64,000 bases of DNA, from positions 85,421 to 149,420 of the forward strand of contig NZ_QZFU01000017.1 in NCBI RefSeq assembly GCF_003598715.1. Reading direction: 5' to 3'. This document shows positions 26,069-34,288 of this stretch, piece by piece. Source of the stretch: Nocardia panacis (GTDB taxonomy: Bacteria; Actinomycetota; Actinomycetes; Mycobacteriales; Mycobacteriaceae). The position numbers were made by a program, and so were the translations under genes. The notes beneath the pieces are model-generated. The model had not been told where the DNA came from and did not search any database. It was given only the letters and a program-made list of their open reading frames with translations. Every line of letters begins with the position of its first letter. The first letter of the stretch is position 1.

Positions 26069-27447
26069 TGGCAACCCAGGGGTTCGAGCTCGGGCAGGCC
26101 GCGCTCGGCGAGCGCCTCCCGATAGGTGAGTCCGGCGCGCAGTCGCGCGAGCAGTTCCCCGATCCGGATGAACAGCTCGTCGAGCAGATCCACCGACCCC
26201 TGCCCCGGCCCGCGACGCGGGGCGATCACATTCAGCCGGACACCCAGCCGGGCCGAACCGGTGCGATCCAACGCCACACTGTCGACACCCGACGCCACCA
26301 ACAGCAGATCCTCCAGCTCCGAACTGGTTTCGACGCCCGCCGCGTCGAGCAGATCCGGATCGAAGGCCAGACTGAGGAACATGCCCTCGGCGGCGCCGAG
26401 CGGACGCAGCAGCGGCGCGCCCCCGGCCGCGTTGATGGCGGCGATCCCGGCCAGCGCGCGATCCTGGCGGGCGAGCATGAGGGTGCGATTGTGGGCGAAA
26501 TAGGTATCGGGCGTGTGCTCGAGGATGGCGCGGGCCAGGTGGGTGGACTCGCGCTGGAAGGAGATGGTCAGCCGCTCCCGGATCCGAGCCAGCCAGGCGG
26601 CGTCGCCGGTGCAGGCCGCGCCCATCTTGCAGGGGCCGAACGCGTTGTAACCCTTGGAATTACCGGTGATGGTGAGCACCCGGTCGTACATTCGTCCGAC
26701 GGAGAGCTCCAGCGAAGCGATCGGAATGTGCTGGGCTACCAGGCAATCGAAGGCCATATCGCAGATGACCGGAACGCCGCTGCGGTGCAGCACCTCGGCG
26801 ATATCGCGCAACTCCCGCTCGGAGTAGTCCGCGTATACCGGATTCCCCGGCAAGGTGAGCAGCACACCGCACAGCGCACCCGAGGCGGCGACCTCCGCCA
26901 GGCAGCGGGCCAACCGCTCCGGATCGATCTTGAACGCCGCATCCGGCGCGACCGGGCACGGCACCATGCGCAGCCCGAACTTCGCCACGTGAATGCTGGA
27001 ACTCTTGTAGAACCCCTCCGGACACACCAGCACCCCACCGGGCCGCGCGATCGTCGCCACCGCCTCTTCGAGCAATATGGTGCTCGAATACGGCGCGACC
27101 ACAACCTCTTCCGGGCGCACCGCGATACCCGCGACCTCGGCGACGGGATGGTCGAGGCGACCGAAAAGCCTGCGGGCGGCCAACTCCCGCAGAATCAGGG
27201 GCTGCCGCTTGTCGTAGCTCGCGGCATCACGGTATTGGGCACGCAACTCCGACCAGGCGCGGTCCAGCGCCGCCGCGGCACTCGGATGCACCGGCAGGCC
27301 CGTCTCCCCGTGATAGGCGTCGACAATCCCGTGGCGGCCACCGAAATCCGCGTCCGCCAGTGCGCGGCGCAACACCCGCTTGCGGGCCTCGGAGCGCGCC
27401 GTCACCGCCAACGGATCGGCCGAAGGCCGGGTGCACACCGGGCTCAC
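26065..27447 (-). CDS. PLP-dependent aminotransferase, class I/II fold
   Basis: 460 aa. Signatures of fold-I aminotransferases: VVVAPYSSTILLEEAVATI, LTLPGNPVYADYSERELRDIAEV, the Asp of VICDMAFDCLVA, and the PLP Lys in ITGNSKGYNAFGPCKMG, with the substrate-binding Arg probably in SARLGVRLNVIAP. It is ~60 residues longer than a standard aspartate aminotransferase. GTG at 27447 overlaps the regulator's TGA, and the 3' end overlaps the dehydrogenase start. The amino acid substrate is unknown. Confidence 0.78.
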   Translation of the reverse strand: MSPVCTRPSADPLAVTARSEARKRVLRRALADADFGGRHGIVDAYHGETGLPVHPSAAAALDRAWSELRAQYRDAASYDKRQPLILRELAARRLFGRLDHPVAEVAGIAVRPEEVVVAPYSSTILLEEAVATIARPGGVLVCPEGFYKSSSIHVAKFGLRMVPCPVAPDAAFKIDPERLARCLAEVAASGALCGVLLTLPGNPVYADYSERELRDIAEVLHRSGVPVICDMAFDCLVAQHIPIASLELSVGRMYDRVLTITGNSKGYNAFGPCKMGAACTGDAAWLARIRERLTISFQRESTHLARAILEHTPDTYFAHNRTLMLARQDRALAGIAAINAAGGAPLLRPLGAAEGMFLSLAFDPDLLDAAGVETSSELEDLLLVASGVDSVALDRTGSARLGVRLNVIAPRRGPGQGSVDLLDELFIRIGELLARLRAGLTYREALAERGLPELEPLGCQ

Positions 27448-28484
27448 TGCGCTTCTCCCCCGAGACCCGCCTCCCCCGGCGCGGGCATCTCGTGCCACCC
27501 GCGTTCGAGCGACGCCTGGAAAAGCGCGCGACAGTCACCGTCGGCCAAGCGCTCGAATTCGGTCAGATCCGGTTGCGCCACAACGTCATTGACGGCGATG
27601 GCGCAGCCCGCGATCTTGAGGTCGTAGAGCCGCTCGAAGCGGCGCACCGCGAAGGCGACATCGTGTTTGAGCGCCGAGAATCTGGTCGCCACCCGCGCCT
27701 GGCGGGAATAGTCGTACTCGCCGACCGCGACGTAGCGATCGTCGACCACCAGCATGCTCTGCGCGTTGCGGGCGTGCTCACGCTTGACCAGGACGCTCTC
27801 CACGCCGGAACGTGTTTGCTTCCATAGCTTTTCGGCATACGGCCAGACGTCCTCGATGGCGTCGAGAACATACATGCGGCGCACATCGATGCGGGGCGGA
27901 TGGGCTTTGTCGGCCAAACGCAGGATGGCGCCGTGATAGTCGTCGCCGACATCGCCGCCGATGGTGCCCAGATCGGCGGTGTGAATGGCGCGCACCGATG
28001 CGGTCGCCTGCTCCAGGATGGTCAGCCAGTCGCTGACCGTATTCCACTCCCACACCGTGGCGCTGCGGGACGGGATCTGCGCCAGGATCTCCTCCGCCCG
28101 CTCCAATTGGCGGTCGGCGATCATGCGCAGCGGGGCGATCTCCTCCCGCGCGCCCGAGGCATCAATGAGGCTCTGCGCCAAGCCGAGTGCGCGCTGCACC
28201 AGTTCCGGATCCTTGCCGAGCAGCACATTGAAACGCATGCGCAGCTCGTAGTGGCTGTCGATGGGCGCGGCATCGTCGGGGGCGGGCAGTTCGGCCGCGA
28301 GGGCCAGACTCAACCGTTCGCGCAGCGGGAGCGGCGGCACTCGGGTGCCGTTCTCGATTTGCTGAATCAGACTGCGCGAACAGCTCGCCTTCGCGGCGAG
28401 CGCCGCCTGGGTGATGCCACGTTCCGTGCGGAGTTTGCGGATCAGCTCGCCGACCCGCTCGTCCGCCGCGCCCGAACCCGCCAT
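27444..28484 (-). CDS. XRE-family regulator with large C-terminal domain
   Basis: 346 aa. An N-terminal Cro/C1 helix-turn-helix (LIRKLRTERGITQAALAAKASCSRSLIQQIENGTRVPP) is followed by ~270 residues. The C-terminal part (YVLDAIEDVWPYAEKLWKQTRSGVESVLVKREHARNAQSMLVVDDRYVAVGEYD) resembles the degenerate phospholipase-D-like sensor fold of some regulators, an uncertain attribution. GGGAGG lies 6 nt before the ATG. It heads a three-gene coupled operon and probably controls it. Confidence 0.78.
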   Translation of the reverse strand: MAGSGAADERVGELIRKLRTERGITQAALAAKASCSRSLIQQIENGTRVPPLPLRERLSLALAAELPAPDDAAPIDSHYELRMRFNVLLGKDPELVQRALGLAQSLIDASGAREEIAPLRMIADRQLERAEEILAQIPSRSATVWEWNTVSDWLTILEQATASVRAIHTADLGTIGGDVGDDYHGAILRLADKAHPPRIDVRRMYVLDAIEDVWPYAEKLWKQTRSGVESVLVKREHARNAQSMLVVDDRYVAVGEYDYSRQARVATRFSALKHDVAFAVRRFERLYDLKIAGCAIAVNDVVAQPDLTEFERLADGDCRALFQASLERGWHEMPAPGEAGLGGEAQ

Positions 28485-28886
28485 TGCGCGCCTCCCATTT
28501 CCACGCCAGGAGTCTGATGCTCAACCTGTGTCATTCGTCGTCATCATAGCCATCTCGTGGCAGCAACGGCTCGGCGAAGCCGTTTCGGCTCGCCACCGCC
28601 GGTGCGGGTTCGCACCCTGCGGGCCGGGTTATCGGGCCTTCCTTCAGCATCTTTCGCAATCACCCGAGGCAATACCGCCCATTTTTGGCAGCTTCCGCGC
28701 ACATTTCACGCAATCCTGCTTATTTTCAAGCTGATTAAGGGTTGTCAATATCCTGAGATATCACTGAGGCTTAATTGACAGCATCGATCGGCCATCAATA
28801 GCATTGGTATCAGCGCCATCTGGATCGACCACCCGGCCTCCTGGCCGGACCGGACAAATCAGGTGGCCCGATCCAAGGAGGTGTCC
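28485..28886. other. Intergenic region between divergent operons
   Basis: About 400 bp, more AT-rich in its right half. It holds the promoter of the XRE operon: a possible minus-strand -10 TATGAT at 28543-28548. A spaced inverted repeat TGTCAAT / ATTGACA lies at about 28743-28782. It ends in the AAGGAGGT ribosome site of the next gene. No small gene was found. Confidence 0.4.
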
Positions 28887-29216
28887 ATGGCACTCGAGCT
28901 GACCGACTGGTTGATCACCAGTGACATCACCCCCGAATTCGCCCGATTCACGCCCAGCGCCGCAGGCGGCCACTGGGTGCTCAGCTGGCTTCCCGATCGA
29001 GCGCTCACCCGCGCCCAAGCCGTCAGCGGCATGGTGCTCGACGAAACCCTGAGCGATCCCGAGCCCGCCGACGCACTGCTGGCCATGGAGATCGCGGCCA
29101 TCCGCGCCGCCGATCTCGGCCTGGACCTCGAGGCCGCGCTGCTGCGCCTGTACGCGCGCATCCTCGAGCGCGACGGCGAGCCGCACCCGCCCACCCGACT
29201 GCCCGCCGCCGCGTGA
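28887..29216 (+). CDS. Small hypothetical protein
   Basis: A 109-aa soluble, acidic, largely helical protein (LTRAQAVSGMVLDETLSDPEPADALLAMEIAAIRAADLGLDLEAALLRLYARILERDG). A strong ribosome site (AAGGAGGT, 5 nt spacing) and a perfect downstream terminator mark it as a real single-gene unit. No domain is recognised. Confidence 0.7.
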   Translation: MALELTDWLITSDITPEFARFTPSAAGGHWVLSWLPDRALTRAQAVSGMVLDETLSDPEPADALLAMEIAAIRAADLGLDLEAALLRLYARILERDGEPHPPTRLPAAA

Positions 29217-29219
29217 GCT

Positions 29220-29256
29220 CGGGTGGTGCCGTGTGGGGTCGGCACCACCCGGTTTT
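29220..29256 (+). terminator. Intrinsic terminator
   Basis: A 12-bp perfect stem (CGGGTGGTGCCG with CGGCACCACCCG), an 8-nt loop, then GTTTTAT. It is the clearest Rho-independent terminator in the window and also separates the convergent lipase gene. Confidence 0.9.
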
Positions 29257-29279
29257 ATCACCGGACGCTGCGAAAATAC

Positions 29280-30443
29280 CTAGCGCAGGTGGTTTTTCAG
29301 GAAGTCCATGGCATCGGGCAGCGAGGCCAGAAACGCACCGCTGTGATCCTTTCCGTCATAGCGCTTCACCGTCACCCGCACACCGGAGTTGTTCTGTTGC
29401 AACTGCTTTCCGTAGTTCTCGGTATTGGTCGGCGGCACGTCGATATCCGAGGTGCCGTACCCGATCAGCAGATCGCTGGTGAAGCGGTCGTCACGCAAAC
29501 CCGCCAACGCGGCGATATCGGCCTCGAAGGTGGGTGTCGGCGCGTCGGGATCGGCCACCAGCGCGGCCGGGCGACGCCCCCCGGCACGCTTCACCAGCTC
29601 CGAAAGGCATTCCGTGCGCGCGTTTTCCAGGTAGTCCCGGCCGAAATCGGACAGGTAGGGGTCGACCCGATCCGGATTCAGCTCGCGCAGCGCGGACAGG
29701 AAGTAGGCGGCGTAGCCCACCTGATTACCGGAACCGGTCGAGCTGCGGCGGAACATCTCGCGCAGGCTCGGACCGGGATTGGTGCGTAGACCCGTGGCGA
29801 TGACGCCGCTGAGTCCGGCCGCCCGACCGTTCGGATCCTCCGCGTAGAGACTCGCGGCGCTCATCGCCGCGTGCGCACCCTCCGACTGGCCGATGACCAC
29901 CCACCTGTCGGCGACCGGAACGGGCGCGGTGCGCACGGCGGCGACCGCGTCGAGTATCGAGCGGCCTTCGACACCGGTGTTGTAGTAGCTGAAGTTGCCG
30001 CCGGTGCCCAAGCCCTGATAGTCCGGTGCCAGTACCGCGTACCCGGCATTCAGGATCTCGTTGAAGTAGGCGGTATTTCGGTCGCTCTGCGGATGCCGCG
30101 ACGGTGCGCAGTCATCGCCGATGCCGGTGGTGCCGTGCGCCCACACGATCAGCGGCCAGCCGCCCTGCGGCGGCAAGCCCGGTGGCACATAGAGCGCGCC
30201 CGACGCCTGCGCCGGGGCATGGTGCTGGTCGGTGGTGGTGTAGGTGAGTTGGAATGCCGCCCCCGCCTTCGCGAAGGAGGCCGCCGGATCGAGCAGACCG
30301 ACACCGCTCAGCCGGCCGGCATCCTGAACATTTGCCGTGGCCGAGGGGATCGCGAACGCGACGGAGGCGCAGACGCCGAGGGATACGGCGGCCAGCGCGA
30401 CGCGCCGCAGCGGCGTCGTGCGCCGATGGAGCTTTTGGAACAT
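29280..30443 (-). CDS. Secretory lipase/esterase (LIP family)
   Basis: 387 aa with a signal peptide (VALAAVSLGVCASVAFAIPSATA). It is an alpha/beta hydrolase of the secretory-lipase type: LIVWAHGTTGIGDDCAPS, YAVLAPDYQGLG, the nucleophile elbow WVVIGQSEGAHAAM, the acid Asp in LIGYGTSDIDVPP, and the His in KRYDGKDHSGAFLA. It acts outside the membrane on acylglycerols or other esters. ATG at 30443 gives a proper signal peptide, and TACCGT lies 8 nt upstream (leaderless-type). Longer starts at 30524-30530 would spoil the signal sequence. Confidence 0.85.
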   Translation of the reverse strand: MFQKLHRRTTPLRRVALAAVSLGVCASVAFAIPSATANVQDAGRLSGVGLLDPAASFAKAGAAFQLTYTTTDQHHAPAQASGALYVPPGLPPQGGWPLIVWAHGTTGIGDDCAPSRHPQSDRNTAYFNEILNAGYAVLAPDYQGLGTGGNFSYYNTGVEGRSILDAVAAVRTAPVPVADRWVVIGQSEGAHAAMSAASLYAEDPNGRAAGLSGVIATGLRTNPGPSLREMFRRSSTGSGNQVGYAAYFLSALRELNPDRVDPYLSDFGRDYLENARTECLSELVKRAGGRRPAALVADPDAPTPTFEADIAALAGLRDDRFTSDLLIGYGTSDIDVPPTNTENYGKQLQQNNSGVRVTVKRYDGKDHSGAFLASLPDAMDFLKNHLR

Positions 30444-30685
30444 GCGGCCACACGGTACCGGCTGGGCCGCCACCGCGCTTGCTGATCGTTGACTGCGGTC
30501 TGCCGGACCCGGTTTGCCGTGCATTTCCACACCTTTCGCGGGGGAGCGTGCCGCGGCTCACATTACTCGCCGTTGTTGAATGAGCCGCTGAACAGCGGTA
30601 CGTTAGATAGCGTCTCGTATGACGTAGATTACACCCGCGCCGTAGCGAATCCCGCTGGGTGCGAACGGAATCCGGAGGTGACCCA

Positions 30686-32212
30686 ATGGTGGGGCGGCAG
30701 GCGGTGCAACCGATCGAACCCGTACGGAGTTCGATCCCAGCCAGGATGGACCGATTACCATGGACCCGATTCCACTGGCTCGTCGTCGTCGGATTAGGCG
30801 TCTGCTGGATCCTGGACGGGGTGGAGGCGCAGATCGTGGCCGCCATGGGCGGCCCGCTGGAAAGCGTGCACACCCTGCACCTTTCGGCGGGCGAGGTGGG
30901 GGCGACCGCCTCGGTCTACCTCGCCGGGCAGGTGCTCGGCGCGCTGGTCTTCGGTCGAATCACCGACCGGCTCGGCCGCAAGAAGCTGTTCATCCTCACC
31001 CTGCTCATCTACCTGATCGGCAGCGGACTGGCCGGGCTGTCCTGGAACCTGTGGTCGCTGTTGCTGTTCCGCTTCATCGCGGGCACCGGCATCGGCGGCG
31101 AGTACACCGCCATCAACTCCGCGATCGATGAGCTCATGCCCGCCCGCTACCGCGGCCGGGTCGATATCGCCGTGAACGGAACCTATTGGGCCGGTGCGGC
31201 ACTCGGTGCGGCGGCGAGCCTGGTGCTGTTCAACGAGAACGCGGTGCCGATCCATTGGGGTTGGCGGCTCGGCTTCCTGCTCGGGCCGATCCTCGGACTG
31301 GTCATCATCTTCGTGCGACGCGCCATCCCCGAAAGCCCACGCTGGTTGCTGACCCACGGCCGCGCCGCCGAAGCCGAACGCGTCGTCGACGATATCGAGC
31401 GGGGGGCGCGCGCCCGCGGCATCGAACTCGAACCTGTCGGCCCGGAGCGCGCCATCACCGTCGCCGAACCACCGCGGTTATCGCTGCGTGCGCTCGCGGC
31501 GATCTTCTTCTTCAAGTATCCGCGCCGCTCCTTCCTGGGTTTCAGCATGATGGCCACCCAGGCATTCCTCTACAACGCCATCTTCTTCACCTCGAGCATG
31601 GTGCTCATGCACTTCTACGACGTGCCGATGGATCAGACCGGCTACTACTTCTTCCCGTTCTGTATCGGCAACCTGCTCGGACCGCTCGTACTCGGCCCGC
31701 TCTTCGACACCATCGGCCGCCGCAAGATGATCTGCTCCACCTACGTCCTGTCCGGCAGCCTGCTCCTGTTGTCGGCCTGGGCATTCCACGCGGGCATCCT
31801 CTCGGCGACAACACAAACCGTGCTGTGGTGCGTCATCTTCTTCTTCGCCTCGGCGGGCGCGTCCTCGGCCTACCTCACCGTCAGCGAGATCTTCCCGATC
31901 GAACTGCGCGGCCAAGCGATCGCCTTCTTCTTCGCCATCGCCCAAGGGATCGGCGGCGTCATCGCCCCCTACCTGTTCGGCCACCTCGTCGGCGGCGCCG
32001 ACAACCCACACCCCGACCGCGGCCCCCTCACCCTCGGCTACCTCCTCGGCGCGACCATCATGATCGCGGGCGGCCTAATCGCCTGGCGCTTCGGCATAGA
32101 CGCCGAAGGCAAATCGCTGGAGGAACTCGCCGAACCATTGTCGAGCACCAAGGACGATGCGACTCCGACGCCAACTAACACCCTATCCACAAAAACAGAA
32201 CAAGCGGTCTAA
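30686..32212 (+). CDS. MFS transporter, sugar-porter/aromatic-acid-like
   Basis: 508 aa with twelve transmembrane segments. MFS signatures: DGVEAQIVAAM in TM1 (Asp and Glu typical of the aromatic acid:H+ symporter and sugar-porter groups), GRITDRLGRKKLF in loop 2-3, RFIAGTGIGGEYTAINSAIDEL, PESPRWLLTHGRAAEAERVV, and the second-half repeat DTIGRRKM. The substrate cannot be assigned. GGAGGTG lies about 6 nt before the ATG. The last ~60 bp become less GC-rich near the island boundary. Confidence 0.85.
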   Translation: MVGRQAVQPIEPVRSSIPARMDRLPWTRFHWLVVVGLGVCWILDGVEAQIVAAMGGPLESVHTLHLSAGEVGATASVYLAGQVLGALVFGRITDRLGRKKLFILTLLIYLIGSGLAGLSWNLWSLLLFRFIAGTGIGGEYTAINSAIDELMPARYRGRVDIAVNGTYWAGAALGAAASLVLFNENAVPIHWGWRLGFLLGPILGLVIIFVRRAIPESPRWLLTHGRAAEAERVVDDIERGARARGIELEPVGPERAITVAEPPRLSLRALAAIFFFKYPRRSFLGFSMMATQAFLYNAIFFTSSMVLMHFYDVPMDQTGYYFFPFCIGNLLGPLVLGPLFDTIGRRKMICSTYVLSGSLLLLSAWAFHAGILSATTQTVLWCVIFFFASAGASSAYLTVSEIFPIELRGQAIAFFFAIAQGIGGVIAPYLFGHLVGGADNPHPDRGPLTLGYLLGATIMIAGGLIAWRFGIDAEGKSLEELAEPLSSTKDDATPTPTNTLSTKTEQAV

Positions 32213-32230
32213 ATTTCACAATTCGGTCGA

Positions 32231-32254
32231 GTCGGCGGGCAAAAACTCGCCGAC
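32231..32254 (+). terminator. Hairpin after the MFS gene
   Basis: GTCGGCG pairs with CGCCGAC around an A-rich loop, 19 nt after the stop. There is no T-run, so confidence is moderate. Confidence 0.5.
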
Positions 32255-32275
32255 CCCGTCGGCGCACCTAACTAA

Positions 32276-32309
32276 TCAATTGACCAATTGAATAGCTAGA
32301 AAATAGCAT
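32276..32309 (+). promoter_or_regulatory. Island promoter with palindromic operator over the -35 box
   Basis: TTGACC (32280-32285), an 18-nt spacer, then TAGCAT (32304-32309). TCAATTG-AC-CAATTGA (32276-32291), a perfect 7-bp inverted repeat, covers the -35 box. This is a sharply AT-rich spot and the natural promoter for the ESX-like substrate genes that follow. The binding protein is unknown. Confidence 0.55.
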
Positions 32310-32415
32310 AATATCCGAACATGCCGCACCTACTCCCAGACATGGCTGCATGGACACTTGCATACCTTGCTACGGTCATGGATTTCACCAGCGTGCACAA
32401 GGAGGGAGAAACACC

Positions 32416-32928
32416 ATGCCGGCAGAAAGTGGCAACGAAAACAATCGACAAATGGTGCGGTTCGATCCCGGATCCGTCCCGAAATTCGCCGAAGGCTTAC
32501 GAATCACCCACGACAATGTCACATACGTGGTCGAAGCGAATCCCATCGTCAACAGCTATCCCGAAGGGTCGCTCGCCTGGATCGAAAAAGATATCGCCAG
32601 GGTGAACACCCAGCTGGTCGGCAAGGTGAACGACCTTCGGGGAAACCTCAAAGACACGCTGCAGAAGTTCCAGGATCTACAAAAAGAATACCATGTCGCC
32701 GACGACCAGGGCGGGAAGGGTATCCAATTAGTTTACATGAAGATCGGAGGTATCGAGGTCGTCGTCGGCGGATCGCAAGAAGGCACTTCGAACTTCGGAC
32801 AGCCGGAGAAACCCTCGACTCCGGATATCGCGCCTGTATTCCCGCCGCTCGATGAACCCGCACAATCAGTCTCGCCTCCTGTATCGGAACAGCGCGACCC
32901 AGAATCGTCCGCCCCCTCCGAGGAATGA
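32416..32928 (+). CDS. ESX-like substrate, YxxxD partner of pair 1
   Basis: 170 aa. Residues ~15-95 form a helical hairpin ending in Y92-H-V-A-D96, matching the YxxxD/E export signal of type VII secretion substrates. A short beta-like segment follows (IQLVYMKIGGIEVVVGG) and then a Pro/Ser/Glu-rich tail. GGAGGGAG lies 8-10 nt before ATG 32416. The next gene starts 7 nt downstream and has a WxG turn, so the two probably form a heterodimer. Confidence 0.65.
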   Translation: MPAESGNENNRQMVRFDPGSVPKFAEGLRITHDNVTYVVEANPIVNSYPEGSLAWIEKDIARVNTQLVGKVNDLRGNLKDTLQKFQDLQKEYHVADDQGGKGIQLVYMKIGGIEVVVGGSQEGTSNFGQPEKPSTPDIAPVFPPLDEPAQSVSPPVSEQRDPESSAPSEE

Positions 32929-32934
32929 CTCGAA

Positions 32935-34053
32935 ATGCCATCCGGTTTGATGCCCATACTCGGGTACTTCACTGAAATGATCAAAGACAAAGGATATATC
33001 GCGCCGGACGACGTACGGTTCATCGCGATCCTGGGCAGTCGTCTCCCCAACCCCGGCGGCGCAGCCGATGCCCTCGGCCAGAAAGCAGAACTCTACGACG
33101 AGGCCGTCATGTGCGCCAAAACCGCTTGGACGCACTTGACAACCTTGTCCAAAAATGACATACCCGAGAGCTGGACAGGTCATGGAGCCGATGCTGCGAT
33201 CGACACTCTGTCTGCGCACGCCAAGAATTGCATCGAGATCGAAAATGGCTTCACCGAGGCGCGTGACACGCTAAGAAGCCTGGCAGCCTCCCTCGTCGAG
33301 GTTCGGCGTACCTTCGATGAAGGCCATGTCAAATTCGTCGAGGCGAAGAATCAGTCGATAGGCCTGTCCTACAGCAATGAGACCGAAGCCGCCGCGACGA
33401 ATTTCCCTCAGGTCAAAAGTCTCATGCAACAGGGTCTCGAAGTCTATTACAAGGCCGTGACGCTGGCCGATGAGAAAATCGACAACGCGCATGACAAGTT
33501 GAATTCCGTCCTGCCCCACACGGAGCATCAGGAGCCGACCGCAGCGGCCAAGGCCGTCGAGAGTTTAGAAGAAGCCATGACCGGACTGGCTCAGAGACGA
33601 CGACTCGATGACCTGTCACAGGAGGCATACATAGAACGGGATGCGACGAAGTATGCCGAGAAGGAGAGCAAGGCCGTTCGGATGGATCTAGATCCCATCC
33701 CCGGCAAGTCGGACGGAAGGCCTTCCGAAGGTTCGGCACCGAATAGCGGACCTGGCGACAAGAATGGGGATGATGTTCCCATACAACCGACGCCGAGTCC
33801 ATGGCAGAAGCATCGGCGTTCAAGCGACGGCGAAGGCGAGTGGAGCCAACGCGCACCCGGACCGAAGCCCGAAGGCGATTCCACAACGGTGGAGAAGTCC
33901 GACAGAGCCGAGAGCTCACAGGCGCGCACGAAGTCCCCAAGTGTCGACGTGGTTCCGCCATTCGGCGCACCCCCTGCCACAGACCCGACGCTAACGCCCG
34001 AACAGCGTCGCGCCGAGGAAAAAGACCGCCAGTCCGCGACCGGTAGCCGGTAG
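32935..34053 (+). CDS. ESX-like substrate, WxG partner of pair 1, long disordered tail
   Basis: 372 aa. A helical N-terminal domain has the WxG turn at W80-T-G82 (PESWTGHGADAAIDTLSAHAK). Long helices continue to ~240, followed by ~130 residues of Pro/Ser/Lys/Glu-rich disorder. There is no signal peptide or transmembrane segment. The stop codon falls inside the heptamer tandem repeat that follows, so the last residues (TGSR) are repeat-encoded. Predicted partner of the preceding YxxxD protein. Confidence 0.65.
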   Translation: MPSGLMPILGYFTEMIKDKGYIAPDDVRFIAILGSRLPNPGGAADALGQKAELYDEAVMCAKTAWTHLTTLSKNDIPESWTGHGADAAIDTLSAHAKNCIEIENGFTEARDTLRSLAASLVEVRRTFDEGHVKFVEAKNQSIGLSYSNETEAAATNFPQVKSLMQQGLEVYYKAVTLADEKIDNAHDKLNSVLPHTEHQEPTAAAKAVESLEEAMTGLAQRRRLDDLSQEAYIERDATKYAEKESKAVRMDLDPIPGKSDGRPSEGSAPNSGPGDKNGDDVPIQPTPSPWQKHRRSSDGEGEWSQRAPGPKPEGDSTTVEKSDRAESSQARTKSPSVDVVPPFGAPPATDPTLTPEQRRAEEKDRQSATGSR

Positions 34054-34110
34054 CCGGTAGCCGGTAGCCGGTAGCCGGAAGCCGGAAGCCGGAAGCCGGA
34101 AGCCGGAAGC
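34041..34110. repeat. Tandem heptamer repeat, 10 units
   Basis: Five copies of CGGTAGC followed directly by five copies of CGGAAGC, 70 bp in total. It begins within the last four codons of the preceding gene and contains its TAG stop. This is a microsatellite-like array with a single-base change separating its two halves. Confidence 0.95.
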
Positions 34111-34288
34111 CGAACGATCTCCTTGCGACCGGATGCCGCCGGTCAGGGCCACCGCATACAAGTGACCGTCTCCGAGTGCTATTCACGGTCCTCCGGCGCT
34201 GGCTCCCAACAGCGGCAATAGCGGATCCCAGCCCGATGTTAACTTCGGCGAAAGCTGAAGCGCTGCTTCGCCGATGGAAGGAATGCCG

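Noticed and set aside
26065..28484. Part of the metallophore system because it also has PLP and NAD(P) enzymes
   Set aside because: It is 20 kb away, has no iron box that I could find and has its own XRE regulator; treated as a separate operon.
32321..32605. A 94-codon ORF starting 11 nt after the island -10 box
   Set aside because: It overlaps the ESX-like gene in another frame and has no ribosome site or recognisable sequence.
34041..34110. Phase-variable extension of the upstream ESX-like protein by heptamer slippage
   Set aside because: TAG occurs in every frame within three CGGTAGC units, so unit gain or loss does not move the stop relative to array entry.
34041..34110. CRISPR array
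   Set aside because: Units are 7 bp with no spacers. No other regularly spaced repeat or cas gene was seen in the window.
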